This document shows positions 1 through 11,472 of a stretch of 64,000 nt of DNA, piece after piece; positions within the stretch are counted from its first letter, which is position 1; each line of letters opens with the position of its first letter. The stretch covers positions 1,341,534 to 1,405,533 of the forward strand of contig CM067453.1 of NCBI GenBank assembly GCA_034508935.3, given 5' to 3'. The position numbers and the translations under genes are program-made. This stretch comes from Berghia stephanieae. Taxonomy: Eukaryota > Mollusca > Gastropoda > Nudibranchia > Aeolidiidae. The notes beneath the pieces were generated by a model. It was not told where the DNA came from, searched no databases, and was given only the letters and a program-made list of their open reading frames with translations.

Positions 1-379
1 CATGCTTTATTATTTCTCCGAAGGGGGAGGGGAATTGTAATTGAATACACAGTGATGCTAAACGATTTTTTAAAAATCAGGTCTGTCAGATTCCCTTACA
101 TCATACGAAACAGGGTTCCAAAGTCTATAGAAGATAAGTTCTCCACAGCTACTATACTTGCATACTATTTCATTTCTATAAACTTACATCGTCATGATAT
201 TTGTGACACATCGTTTCATAGCGGTGATATTATAAATAATGAAATAGATTATATAGTCAAGTGTATGAATATTTGGCCAATATAATTCTCGTCCTTCATG
301 TCACCTGACAAAATTAGAACAAAAACTATCTTGAGATCCCTTCACTGATTTCCAGTGAAAGCCAGAATTGATTGTTTTA
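1..379. other. Unassigned AT-rich sequence
   Basis: No gene, RNA or repeat is recognised here. It would lie in or beyond the third intron of the minus-strand lectin-receptor gene if that gene continues to the left. Confidence 0.4.
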
Positions 380-1128
380 TTGCCCTCCATTGCCTCGATA
401 ATCTTCTTTCATCCATGACCTGTGCCCTACATTGCCTCAATACTCTAAATACCCGTTCATCTTCTTTCATCCATGACCTGTGCCCTACATTGCCTCAATA
501 CTCTAAATGTCCGTCCATCTTCTCCCATCCATGACCTGTGCCCTACATTACCTCAATACTCTAAATGTCCGTCCATCTTCTTTCATCCATGACCTGTGCC
601 TTGCAATGCCTTATTATTCTAAATGTCAATTAATCTTCTGCCATCCCAGACCTGTGCCCTACATTACCTCAATAATCTTAATGTCAATTCATCTTCTTCG
701 ATCCATGACCTGTGCCTTTCAATGCCTTATTATTCTAAATGCCAATTAATCTTCTGCCATCCCAGACCTGTGCCCTACATTACCTCCATAATCTAAATGT
801 CAATTCATCTTCTGTCATCCCAGACCTGTGCCTTTCATTGCCTCATTAATCTAAATGTCAATTCATCTTCTGTCATCCCAGACCTGTGCCTTCCATTGCC
901 TCAATACTCTAAATGTCAATTCATCTTCAGTCATCCCAGACCTGTGCCCTCCATTGCCTCAATACTCTAAATATTCGTCCATCTTCTATCATCCAAGAGC
1001 TGTGACCTGCATTACCTGAATAATCTTAATGTCAATTCATCTTCTGTCATCCAAGACCTGTGCTTTCCATGGCCTCAATACTTTAAATGTCCGTCCATCT
1101 TCTTCTATCCAAGACCTGACTGTCCCAT
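380..1128. repeat. Minisatellite, period about 58 bp
   Basis: About 13 diverged units follow each other. Each carries the marks gacctgtgcc, ttgcctcaatactctaaatg and catcttct at a spacing of 57-59 bp. Units vary (ccatgacc or cccagacc before tgtgcc), so the array is old or has evolved in higher-order blocks. It lies directly downstream of exon 3 of the minus-strand receptor gene, so probably within an intron. Confidence 0.85.
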
Positions 1129-1390
1129 ATATCCCAATCCGACAACTCAAAATAACCGCCTTCTACAAAAAATCCCAAAACCAATTTTAATTTTATAATC
1201 CAAATTTTTTTATGAAGAGCTTGAATATAATATCTTAAACGGACAAGCCGTAAAATCTCACATTTCTGGTCACCATAAGAACAAATTCCTATTTGTTAAA
1301 TCTTATTTACCCCCTAATTACACTTTTCAATCGATGTATCTCCTTTGGTAACAGTGGGGTTGGGGGTTAATGATACAAAAACAAACTTAC

Positions 1391-1497
1391 CACTTTTGTT
1401 CCGTCCACCCAGTGATACTGTCCTGCCTGATTAATCCTTGATCCTATCCAATGATGTAGATAATTGGACCCCGGTTTACAAAGAGTCTTCTTTGTAT
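1391..1497 (-). CDS. CTLD exon 3 of minus-strand lectin-receptor paralogue (partial gene)
   Basis: On the minus strand an acceptor ending tttctag is followed by 107 nt in phase 1 and a donor gtaagt. The reading contains HHWIGSRINQAG and YHWVDGTKV, the WIG core strand and the W-x-DG strand of a C-type lectin-like domain. The plus-strand receptor exon at 27789-27889 has the same entry phase (1), exit phase (0) and motifs (WIGL, HWVDGKEL). The end of the CTLD and everything after it would lie left of the window. Splice sites are read by eye. Confidence 0.75.
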
Positions 1498-2332
1498 CTA
1501 GAAAAGGTATTAAAATAGGCAATAATGTCAATCGTGAAAGTTTTAAAAAATACTATTTAAGTAAAGTGAATGTAATATCTGTGTCATTTACATTAAAGAA
1601 AATAAACTATTTAAGATTCATTCACGTCTATTTATTGTAATTTTATCATGCACTTAACACCAGGCGTTTGCGAGTGAGTGTTGATGTGCAGTAAAAATGC
1701 AGAATTTATTAATCCTTTACTATAAGGAATATTTTTATTCTATCCCATCAAGTAAAATTCTTTGATTCATTTGCAATGAATTCAAACTATCGACTGAGAT
1801 CATTTTAGAAAATATTTACTTTGTCATCTAAGCATATCACTTGGAATTTCCTTTTTTTCATTGGACCTGTATTCATACCCACAAAAAGGTTATTCTAGAA
1901 AGCCGTCATTTCCACCTATTTTTAAGCCAATAAAATGAGCGTAAATATTCTGAAATCGTTGAATAAAATTTTGATTTTGATTCAATGAGTAAAAAACGTT
2001 ATTCTTTAATTTTGTTTTTATTATGAAATGATAAGACTTTCCAGGATAGTTGCTAGGACGTCAACGGAACGATTCCCGAGCTGACCTACATTTTGCAGGG
2101 TTGAAATAATGAATGCCTCATCTCTATGCATCTCAGCATACCAAAAAATGAACCTTTTGGGCTCAAAACCCTTCTTCAGCCAACAATTGTTTGATTTGAA
2201 AACAAATAGTATTTAGTTTAGCACTTTTATCCACATAATTGACCTACAGTTGCACCACTTACACTAAAAGACCAAGAAATATGTTTTCAATGAATCACTT
2301 ATTTACATTTATTTACCTACAGAAATACGTAC

Positions 2333-2500
2333 AATTTAATGCAGCTTCTTGTGTGGCATCGTCACGTATTATTAGTCCTTGACCCCCAATCCTTTCACAT
2401 GCTTCAAATGCAGAGGAACAATCAGTCTCTTCTTGGAAGGCGACAATATACTTTTTAGCCGATTGCACGTAAACCGATTTATATTTTTCATACACTCTCT
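2333..2500 (-). CDS. CTLD exon 2 of minus-strand lectin-receptor paralogue
   Basis: Acceptor ttacag, 168 nt, donor gtacgt, phase 1 in and phase 1 out. The core reading includes DCSSAFEACERIGGQGLIIR, which aligns with TCSSAFKSCKELGGQSLIIP in the exon at 25522-25695 of the plus-strand receptor. The Cys-x5-Cys and GGQ-LII pattern fits the first half of a CTLD. The exon is 6 nt shorter than its counterpart, so the frame is kept. Whether the gene is intact past exon 3 cannot be seen. Confidence 0.8.
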
Positions 2501-2555
2501 CTGTAACGCCTCCTTTGAATGCATAGAAGAAAATAATTATATAATTATTTTCTTA

Positions 2556-2559
2556 TAAT

Positions 2560-2640
<81 letters not shown>

Positions 2641-2641
2641 A
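2556..2641. repeat. (TA)n followed by (GT)n microsatellite
   Basis: An almost pure TA run passes into a GT run. It abuts the left end of the Penelope-like fragment, a common target or by-product setting for such elements. Confidence 0.9.
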
Positions 2642-3334
2642 TAATACTTCAGGTGTAATTATGATCAACGTATACAATATTGTTTCGAGCTTCCACTCTC
2701 ATCAGAAAGTAAAAGTGAAACTAGATTGTTGTGTTTATCGTACTATCACAGTCAGCTCAACCCAAAAACAACCCAGAGAAATAATGCAACTACAGGACCC
2801 TAACAACATCCTATTAAACGGCAATTGCCTCACTCAAAACGTTATTTATCAAGCCACAGTTACACGTCATAGACACACCAAAACAAGAAACATACATTGG
2901 CCTCCCTGAAAGTTCATTCATTCAAAACCAGATACAAGCTGCATAAATATTCCTTCAAAAACATACATAAACGACATTCTACTACACTAAGCGAACACAT
3001 TTGGAACCTCAAAGAAAAAACATACACCACAGCATTACATGGAAAAGCATCTCCAAAGTACAGTCGTACTCCCCCTCTTTTAAGATTTACAATCTCTACT
3101 TGGAAGAAAAATTCTTCATTTTCACAAGACCGAACATGGCAACACTCAATAGAAGAAACGAACTATTATCTTCATGCAGACATTTAAACAAACGCCTTTT
3201 ATATGATTACGAACCAACATAGATGCGAAGAGGAAATAGTGCGATAAACACAACAATCTATTTTCACTTTCACTTCTTAATGAGAGCGAATGCTCAAAAA
3301 ATATTGTAGAAGTTGATCATAATTATACTTGAAA
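2642..3334 (+). mobile_element. Penelope-like element fragment with terminal inverted repeats
   Basis: The middle (about 2750-3225) encodes remnants of the C-terminal GIY-YIG endonuclease region of Penelope-like elements: NVIYQATVT, FKTRYKLHKYSFKN, LSEHIWNLKEK and a late RNELLSSCRHLNKR. The reverse transcriptase is absent, and the endonuclease is split between reading frames. The core is bracketed by an imperfect inverted repeat of about 95 bp (2642-2740 and 3242-3334), and TA tracts lie outside both ends. Penelope elements are known to carry LTR-like repeats in odd orientations, so a solo core with inverted repeats is plausible. It sits in intron 1 of the minus-strand receptor. Confidence 0.65.
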
Positions 3335-3401
3335 TATCTTATAAATATATCCTTTTATCAAAAGGTTGAGCAATATTATTTCATGGGTTTGGCTTTTATT
3401 A

Positions 3402-3474
<73 letters not shown>
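3402..3474. repeat. (TA)n microsatellite
   Basis: A long TA tract right of the Penelope-like fragment, mirroring the tract on its left. Confidence 0.9.
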
Positions 3475-3479
<5 letters not shown>

Positions 3480-3659
3480 GGTTTTATTCTTATCTGGGTG
3501 GAAGGGGTCAGTTTGTTAGCATAAATCACAAACATGTCTCTGAAAACGGTAGGGACTACCTGAAGCCCATGATCGTGAAAATACTAACGAAAGAGTGAAC
3601 ATGGATATGGAATATATGTACAAAGCCTCCTTATTTTTAAGCATGTCTCTGATGCTGTT

Positions 3660-4620
3660 CCTATATCTTTGGCGTTCCACAAGGATCGGTCTAAGGGCTT
3701 CTATTATTAACAATTTGCACTGTACCTCTGAATGATATCATTAGCTCTTTTTCTGCTGGTTTTCATTTTAACGCTGACGATACACAAGTTTACTTTCCTA
3801 TTGACTCATGTCATGAGCACGAAGTTATTCGAAAGTTGGAATCGTGTATCATTGCCGTTGAAGACTGGATGAAAATTAACAAATTGAAATTAAACAATTA
3901 AAAAACTTAAATACTATTGTTAGAAAACTGCTGTTCCAAAAATGTAATATCGTCTACCCATATCACTATTGCAGGTTGTATAATAAGCATATCTAAATAC
4001 TGTGTCCGAAATCCTGGTGTTTAGTTTGACAGTAAAATTAAAATGCAAATTCATATTTATAAAATTATTCAAAATTATAATTTTTAGTTGAAGAAAATCT
4101 CCATTGTAAGATCCATGCTGGATATTGATATAACGAAATTATTTGAATCCCCTCTTATACGTATTAGAATATATTATTGTAAGGCTTTTTTGCCTGGTTG
4201 CCACAAGTATTCTATCGATAGACTGCAGAAGATACAAAATGAGGCAGCCAGACTTGTTACTCTTAAAAACTTGAGAGAGCACATTACTTCTACTTAACAT
4301 GACCATCACTGGCTCCCTGTTCACTACAGAGTAGAATTCAACATTCTTTATACGCATATAAATGTTTTACTAATGTAGGTCCTTCTTACTTACAGGACCT
4401 TATTGAAATACACCTAGTTGTGTCTTAAGAACGTCAGAATCTCTTATTCGTAAAGAAATAAACTGCATTACCAATTTTCATCACACAGCTTTAAACTGTA
4501 CAGCTCCACGTCTGTGGAACTCGCTCAGTTTTAGAACAAAGACTACTCTTAGTGGTTCCAACATTTAAGAAGAAGCTTAAGACTGAATTATTTTACAGGA
4601 GATTTTATGATTGATTTTTG
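3660..4620 (+). mobile_element. Degenerate CR1/L2-like LINE reverse transcriptase
   Basis: Interrupted plus-strand reading shows the order of a non-LTR reverse transcriptase. GVPQGSV comes first, then FNADDTQVYFPI (the catalytic ADD motif), then WMKINKLKLNN and further on IDRLQKIQNEAARLV and a WLPVHYRVEFNILY block. Many stops and frame changes mark it as an old copy. The endonuclease and the 5' half are missing. GT-rich sequence follows near 4640-4690. Confidence 0.7.
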
Positions 4621-5300
4621 AAAATACATATGTGTCGGTCTATGTGTGTGTTTGTGTATGTGTGTGTTTGTGTCATGTATGTGTGTATGTGAAATAATCG
4701 TAGTCACAACTTATCACAAGGAAGCCATCAGCACTTCAACTGCAACCGATGTGTCTGCCATGGATGATTGAAAACAAGAAGAAGCTGACGAACAATTATG
4801 TCTGCATGCCAAAGATTGCATTCAACAAGGGATTTAAGAACTTATGATAAGAACCGGGGACCACTGATGTGGTTGTGCTCGCTATTCACTTCGCTGGGAA
4901 GCAAAATTCTTGGGAGCTTTGAGAGATTTATATATGACGAATAATACTTGTTTGTACTACTGTTGACATGGCTTTCAATCTTGTATGTAAATATTATGCA
5001 TTGTTACCTTATCATGGTTATCTTTTTTTGTATGGATGTATGAGTGTGTGTCTGTGTGCGTGTGTTTGTGTGTGTTTTGCATGTCGCGGTTAAAGATATA
5101 ATATATGTTTGTCCATCACAAACACATGCGTAGATTTAAGTTGATATACTATCTTTACCACGTGTATCATTATTGTAATCTTTCACAATCAATAGATTTC
5201 TAGCATTACAATTAATATTAAGGTCATTCAAGGGATCTTATCCTATTTCGCCCTATTCCATATGTTATACGTTATATTATATTTAGCTCAGGAAAGTATT
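4621..5300. other. Unassigned, GT-rich in part
   Basis: Two short GT-rich stretches lie near 4640-4690 and 5040-5075. No coding or repeat family is recognised in the rest. Confidence 0.4.
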
Positions 5301-5309
5301 TTCTTCATA

Positions 5310-5560
5310 TTGTAGCCCCAGACTTCCAGCAGAGAGCATGGACGCACTGCCGATCTTCCATGCTTTAACAGGGTGCTCTGCCTCAAAGGAAAAAATATCA
5401 CAATACGGGATGCTTTCAGTGATGTGACCTCTGTATTTCTTGACCTGGCTTCATCTACCAAACCTATGGAAGACTGAATCAGTCGGTTGGAAGCCTCTAT
5501 GGAAACAACAAGCGATGAAGTGAGTAGAAAAGTGCCAGAAGAGAATAGAGATTTTTAAAA
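5310..5560 (+). pseudogene. Degenerate fragment of a widespread uncharacterised animal protein
   Basis: Plus-strand frames read ALPIFHALTGCSASKE and, after a frame change, DAFSDVTSVFLDLASSTKP followed by a stop. This recalls a repeat-like, uncharacterised family in corals and fish with an FHALTGCDT motif followed by a vT-x2-F stretch. The identification is from memory of the motif only. The fragment is short and broken. Confidence 0.35.
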
Positions 5561-5639
5561 TGTTTCCCTCTATGGACCACTTTGCAACTTATGGAGGAGA
5601 CATTCGTCTGGTTACAATCCCTGACAATGACAGCGCCAT

Positions 5640-6468
5640 ATCCTCTGTTTCGTAATTTCTGGATGTTATCGTCATCATATCTGTGGTTTATTCTTTAAAA
5701 ATACCTCGTTCTTTTGTTGACAGGATTGATTTCAAATTTAGGTTTGTCGGTAAATAGCACCCTGGACCATTGTGCTAATTCCAGCGTTCATGACGGCCGG
5801 CCAAACAATAGCTGTTTTGAATGGTATTTATTGTTCATGTTTTTCTAATGGTTGCAACATCTTCGGTAGTAATTCTTGGATGATTCTTAGAAGAACCCGT
5901 ATCCTTTAAAACAATTTGACAATTTTAGATACCGTTGTCAATGAAATAGTAAAGATTTTACCAACTGAATGATGAGTTTCTTGTGCCTCAATCTTACCAA
6001 TTAATGGGTATCTTTCCTAACCAATGAGTCTTGTCATTGTTGGCTATGGCTATTCAAACGCTTTGATAATGGTAGTAACTTGCTTGGTAAAGATTTGAAT
6101 TGGAATAAACAACAAAAATCAACATGCATTGTGATGTCCATCAAAAAAATTGCATTTTAAATGGTGTTTGGTTACCTCGTACCAGTTTTGCACCGTTTGG
6201 TAAGGACCAAAAAAAATAACTTTCATTTAAAAAAATGTTAAAATATTGTGTATAATTCCATTGTCAATTTGCGACTCCCGATATTTTTTCAATGGTTTTT
6301 AAATGCTCTCCTTTCTTAAAAGCTGGCACCCAATTACTCCGAATCATGACTACTTAAAAGTGATTTTTTCAGCTTTCAAACCATATATAAAATGTAAATA
6401 TCAAAGAGATTATCAGTGTTAAATAATCATTCGAAGCTGTGGAACATCTTTTGGAATTGACTGTACAT
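5640..6468 (-). mobile_element. Tc1/mariner transposon relic
   Basis: The minus strand shows broken pieces of a Tc1-like transposase. One is a helix-turn-helix stretch (GKIFTISLTTVSKIVKLF), next PRITTEDVATIRKT, then WSRVLFTDKPKFEINP, matching the W-x2-VLFSDE-x-KF catalytic region with the Asp kept. At 6424-6468 lies a candidate terminal sequence starting, on the minus strand, with TACAGTCAATTCCAAAAG, a typical TA-CAGT end. No matching opposite end was found. It has several stops and frame changes and is not active. Confidence 0.6.
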
Positions 6469-6639
6469 AATCAACCTGTGGCTTTTATTTCTTGCGTTAT
6501 AATAAAACCTGTATTGATGAGAGTTTTGAGGAGTGAAACTATCAGCCGTAGTCCACGTACATTTGTATCCAATACTTTGCAAACAATCACATAATATATG
6601 TATGGAAAACGAGTTACAATGAGGAGCGTTCTATTGATG

Positions 6640-6925
6640 CTCTGCGTTTATTCAAAACACTCATAACATCTGCCAGTCGGGTATGCAATGTACCAACACA
6701 CATAGAAGTGTATGACATAAACGTTTATAATCTGATTAATACAATTTAGTGAGAACTATTCATAAAAATGGCTGCCTAAAAACAATAACAAAGAGCTGAG
6801 ACTGAGTGACGTCAATTTCGTTCTTTCGATCTCAAGACTATAAACGTCAAATGTTATCTTAGTATTCTGTGTTGGTAGAATATATCGGATGGCGGATGTT
6901 GTGAGTTTTTGAAACTAAGCGCACA
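6640..6925. mobile_element. MITE family M copies
   Basis: This belongs to a short dispersed family in this window, marked by ctcacaacattgccatccgg, accaacacacaaaactgtgt, gtttagtgagaat, catggatggc and gagtgacgtcaa. The inner ends gccatccg and cggatggc are inverted. A second, reversed fragment (ggatggcggatgttgtgag) follows at about 6885. No coding capacity. Named M here for reference only. Confidence 0.6.
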
Positions 6926-6993
6926 TCATCATCAATAGATCGCCCCCATTGTCTACGAGGAGTACAACACATTGACAATAAATTTGTATTTAC

Positions 6994-7072
6994 CTTGACT
7001 GATGACTGGGCAGATTCTAATGAGTAGGAGCGTGTAATACAAATGTGCTGTACGTATCATATCTGTATGCAT
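6994..7072 (-). CDS. Signal-peptide exon 1 of minus-strand lectin-receptor paralogue
   Basis: A short minus-strand exon starts ATG at 7072 (a second in-frame ATG is at 7060) and ends at a gtaaat donor in phase 1, the phase needed by the exon at 2500. The reading TAHLYYTLLLIRICPVIS resembles VAHMIYTLLLCWVVICI of the plus-strand gene, including the shared AH-x2-YTLLL. It looks like a secretion signal, though with one Arg in the core. Intron 1 would be about 4.5 kb and holds Penelope, LINE and Tc1 debris. The start choice rests on the paralogue alignment. Confidence 0.65.
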
Positions 7073-7237
7073 GAAATCACTACGCAATCTCATAACAGAA
7101 TGGCCTCCATTTTTGGAATGATCTCACCCAGTCTGTAAGATTTTAGAGCTCTATAGATATTTTCAAAGAAAACGTCTAGTAACATATCATTTTTTATTAA
7201 ATACTTTCTTGATTGACTTTTCATTTATTCGATTTTA

Positions 7238-7345
<108 letters not shown>

Positions 7346-7483
7346 AATTTTTCCTACATTCTTCATGATCTTCTTGTTTCGATATTGGTTGATTTGGTCT
7401 CGCAGTGTTGGTGTATTCTGTGTAGACAAGGTCTTGTTACTTTATAAGTGCCTTGAGTTTCGACGAAAGGGACTATGGAAATA

Positions 7484-7486
7484 TGC

Positions 7487-7580
<94 letters not shown>
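7484..7580. repeat. (TTA)n microsatellite
   Basis: About 32 trinucleotide units. Such ATT runs end several LINE copies in this window, so this may be an orphan LINE tail. Confidence 0.95.
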
Positions 7581-8209
7581 CATTAATGTTAGTAATATTA
7601 TGATTAATCAAAAAAGGAAAAGTCTATGACAAACAAAAAGAGAACAATATTTTATGGTGAGAGGATGGGGAGTGGAGAGGAGAAAGCAAAGAAGAACAAA
7701 TGAATGAGACTTTTTGGCTTATGAGCCTTTGCCATGTTAAAATAACAGACATTACTTAGGGGTTTTTGTAATATAGTTATGTAAATATAAGAGAAATAAT
7801 CATGAATGCCTGTTAATGTATATAGAGAGCTGCGCCGGTGTTACCAATACTTAGCTTCTATACCAGGACAAATCATTCGTTTGGACAGAAAAATAAATAA
7901 AAAACTTACCGCTTACCGTCAAAAGCAGTTTAGATTTGAAGATGCATTTGTTTTCTATCAAAAAACATTCGGTACTGGACAATCCTTGATGAATTTCAAA
8001 AGTTGTGTTGAAATTATATCCTAATTTTTTTCATGATTCATTCCTCGCGAAATCGTGTGGGTTTCGTTTCTGTTATCAAGGTGGCCCCAGTTAAAAAAAG
8101 TTTATTGGGAAAAAGATACGGAAAAAAGTGTCCATAGATAAGTATGCAATTTGGTGCATTAGTGCAGTAAAAATTGGTGCGCAAAATTAGTTCGTAGCGG
8201 ATGCGAGAC

Positions 8210-8253
<44 letters not shown>

Positions 8254-8454
8254 TGTGTGTATGTGTGTGTGTGTCTCTTTCTTTTTTTTTTTTGGGAGTG
8301 CCTACGTACACGGTAACGGGGCATCTAGCCTCAGGATCTACGTACACGTAAACTGGTTTACTGTTGCAACACAAGCAATAGATGGTCCTCGCTGTCGTGA
8401 CCGCGCGCGCTCGTGTGTGTGTGTGTGTTATTTTTTTTAAAAATCAAAACAATT

Positions 8455-8659
8455 TTAACCATTAATGGCGAGATTCGATCTTACACTCCCCAAACTCCAG
8501 ATCTTAGTCTTATTGTTATCATTAAAAGACAAGCTTTGGGATTTATAGTTTAATTGAAGCCCGAGTCTAAATATACTCTTACTACTGCTCTCTTGGTGAA
8601 ACGATTTATTCCGCATAAGCAATCTGCAGAAAAAAATCAGTGTCACTGTAAAAGGTTAA
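8455..8659 (+). mobile_element. piggyBac-like MITE, copy 1 (left arm)
   Basis: 205 bp bounded by TTAA at each end. The left end reads TTAACCATTAATGGCGAGAT and the right end, reversed, TTAACCTTTTACAGTGACAC. TTAA target sites and ends starting with C-rich TTAACC fit piggyBac-type MITEs. No coding capacity. Confidence 0.6.
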
Positions 8660-8779
8660 AATTTCACGAAGTACGCTCCGTGAACACCGCTGTAACAATC
8701 CTTTGATCTACGTCATCAGGCAACCCTTTGTTTCTTTCATCTTTTCCCATTCCCCCTTACTATCCCCCCATCCCCCCGC

Positions 8780-8782
<3 letters not shown>

Positions 8783-8850
<68 letters not shown>
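8783..8850. repeat. (CT)n microsatellite
   Basis: Nearly pure CT repeats; the mirrored GA tract lies at about 12700-12748 in the right arm. Confidence 0.95.
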
Positions 8851-8856
<6 letters not shown>

Positions 8857-9467
8857 CTTATCATAGTGTTATCCCTTCCCCTTCCCATCTCAATGTAAAA
8901 TGAAAACGTTCTGCTGTTTGCAGATACATGTATGATTGTTTTGTTTTTTTCTCTCTCACTCGGCTAGGATTAAAAACCAGGACATCAGGTAATTGGTGTC
9001 TAATGCCAATATAGATTCTCTCTTTGGCCAATTTAGTCACGCATGTGGCAGCCCAGCTATTTATTATGTTCTGCCTATACTATAACACACAATAAGTGGG
9101 ATTTTGGGGGTGGGTACGAAAGAAATCAAGGTCATAAGTAACCGTGCATAAGAGATGTATATGGAATTGGTTTCTGGGGTCTTGCAAATACCAAATATTT
9201 TATGGAAAGCTCTTTCGAACTCCAAGACGTCTGGTTTGTTTTGCTATCTTGGAACAAACGAAACAGAGATGTCTTGATGTGTGGCCTAGTTGTCTGATTT
9301 TGTGACCTGGATGTAAGGTTTTGTGACCTAGATGTATCCTTTTGTGTGTGCAAGCCATGCGGGTATGTACAGCGATAGCTTGCCAGTTGAGGAAAAGAAA
9401 AAAAAAAGAAGCAGCGTATCTGCATTTGAAAAACAAAACAAAAAAATAACTGAAAAAACAAAACAAC

Positions 9468-9732
9468 TTAACCTTTTAAAGGCGAATATCAATCTTACTT
9501 GGACCAAAAATAAAATCTTACCGTTTTCATCAAAAGACAAAAAACAAATTACAATTTAAAAACTTGAGCTTTTATATAGGGCAATATCCACCCAACGTGC
9601 TCAAAGCGCTTTTTATCAATATTCTTACTGCTCTTATGGTGGAAACGTTTATTTTTTCTGCATTAAAAAATAATATAAATGACGACTATTATTTGTGAAA
9701 CAAAAGAATCAATGTCACTGGAAAAGGGTTAA
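9468..9732 (+). mobile_element. piggyBac-like MITE, copy 2 (left arm)
   Basis: 265 bp between TTAA sites. The left end reads TTAACCTTTTAAAGGCGAAT and the right end, reversed, TTAACCCTTTTCCAGTGACA. It is longer than copy 1 because a tail of SINE family B (caatatccacccaacgtgct, near 9580) has landed inside it. Confidence 0.6.
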
Positions 9733-9866
9733 TTGCAGTACTCCTGCATCCTGTGAGACTCCTACGGCACTTGCTAATCATAAAAAAAGGATATGGCAAT
9801 CAACAATACTAAGTTGAAAAAAAAGAAGAAAAAAAGGAGGGAGGAGGAGGAGAGCAAACCCAGTAG

Positions 9867-10086
9867 CAATGCCTTTAGCGGCGAAATTCGATCTTTGACC
9901 TAATACCAAATCCTCTTTCATCAAAAGACAAGTAACGGCAAAACGATTATAGACAATTGAAGTCCGAGTTGCGATAGTCTTGACTGCTCAATTGGTGGAA
10001 AAGCTGTATTCTCCGTTAACAATAATAAAGATAAAAGCAAACTATTATCTGAAAGCAAAAAATCTGCTTCGCTGTTAAGGGGTTAA
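9867..10086 (+). mobile_element. piggyBac-like MITE, copy 3 (left arm)
   Basis: The right end, reversed, reads TTAACCCCTTAACAGCGAAG. The left end (CCTTTAGCGGCGAAATTCGA) has lost its TTAA. The interior resembles copies 1 and 2 (tcatcaaaagacaag, gactgctc-x-ttggtgga). Confidence 0.55.
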
Positions 10087-10645
10087 GAACATCTGCCAGC
10101 ATCGTTGATAAGCTCTACGTCACCAAGCCAAAAGTCTCCCTTTCGTCTTCATCATGCAACCCCCCCCCCCCCCTCTCCACTCTCACGGTGGTGGTGGCGG
10201 CGGATAAAAAAGACCTTTTTTTCTTTCATTCAATCAACTGGTCTGCTGGTGGACCCTAGGTCTCTCTACAAGTCCAAGAAATAATACTCACTTTTTCTCT
10301 GCTCCAACGAAAATATCTACCCCCTACCGGTCTAATTATTTGTAGCAGACGACAAATTTCTCAAAACGGTCACGTGACATTGTAAAAACAACACAGGAAG
10401 TCCATGAAAGCTTATTTACGGCATTTCCTTTGAACCGTGTAAACAAAAAAATTTCGTTTTCATTCGACTCAACGGGTCAGATTGGCCGGTATTTTTTAAC
10501 GAACTAAAGTTCTGAAAAATCTAAATGTTTCTTAGAAAGTTGAAAGATGCTAGTTTTTGAAACAGAGGTAGGTTTTTAAGAAAAATCTTTATATTTTACG
10601 TGAATGCATGCTCAAGGCGAGTTGGACGTGCAGCGGAGGTTGGTA

Positions 10646-10894
10646 GGCCAAGGGCCCACCTCTCTATATATACCCCCTCCCAAACCCCCTACTAGAAGAT
10701 GATAAAATGTTGTCCCCCTACCAAACCGCCTACTAGAACATTATTTTTTTAATGAATACTGGGGATGTAGGAGCTTTCGGAAGGCCTTCCCAACTTTTAA
10801 AATATCACCCAAAAAAAACCCAGACACATTGATTAAATAAAAGTCTGACAAAAGTTCCACGGTCAAAGTAACAATAAATAGAGAGCCTCGCCTT
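10646..10894. other. Spacer of the giant inverted repeat
   Basis: About 250 bp separate the arms. It holds two short related stretches (ccaaaccccctactagaa, ccaaaccgcctactagaa) and, near 10770, a piece like the terminal repeat of the TIR element at 19446-19919 (gagctttcggaaggccttcc). Confidence 0.6.
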
Positions 10895-11472
10895 TGGCCG
10901 ACCAACCTCCGCTGCACGTCCAACTCGCCTTGAGCATGCATTCACGTAAAATATAAAGATTTTTTTTTTAAACCTACCTCTGTTTCAAAAACTAGCATCT
11001 TTCAGCTTTCTAAAAACATTTTGATTTTTCAGAACTTTAGTTCGTTAAAAAAATACCGGCCAATCTGACCCGTCGAGTCGAATGAAAACGAAATTTTGTT
11101 GTTTACACGGTTCAAAGGAAATGCCGTAAATAAGCTTTCATGGACTTCCTGTGTTGTTTTTATAGTGTCACGTGACCGTTTTGAGAAATTTGTCGTCTGC
11201 TACAAATAATTAGACCGGTAGGGGGTAGATATTTTCGTTGGAGCAGAGAAAAAGTGAGTATTATTTCTTGGACTTGTAGAGAGGCCTAGGGTCCACCAGC
11301 AGACCAGTTGATTGAATGAAAGAGAAAAAGGGCTTTTTTATCCGCCGCCGCCACCACCTTGAAAGAGTGGAGGGGGAGGGGGTGCATGCCGACGAGAGGG
11401 AGACGTGTCGATTGGTGACCTTGGTGACGTCGAGCATCTCAAGGATGCTGGCAGTTGCAGTTGCAGGTGTTC

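Larger units (their letters stand above)
7823..10645 (+). repeat. Left arm of a giant inverted repeat
   Basis: This 2.8-kb arm matches, reversed, 10895-13985. Sampled stretches (8000-8060, 9190-9370, 10590-10640) match at well over 90 percent, with only scattered substitutions. The outer end is at tagagagctg (7823). It carries GT, CT and poly-C tracts and three piggyBac-like MITEs, all mirrored in the right arm. No protein-coding gene is visible. It may be a foldback-type element or an inverted duplication. Confidence 0.9.

Noticed and set aside
7363-7611. Poly-Asn frame that might resemble a prion-like protein
   Set aside because: Pure trinucleotide repeat without flanking coding features.
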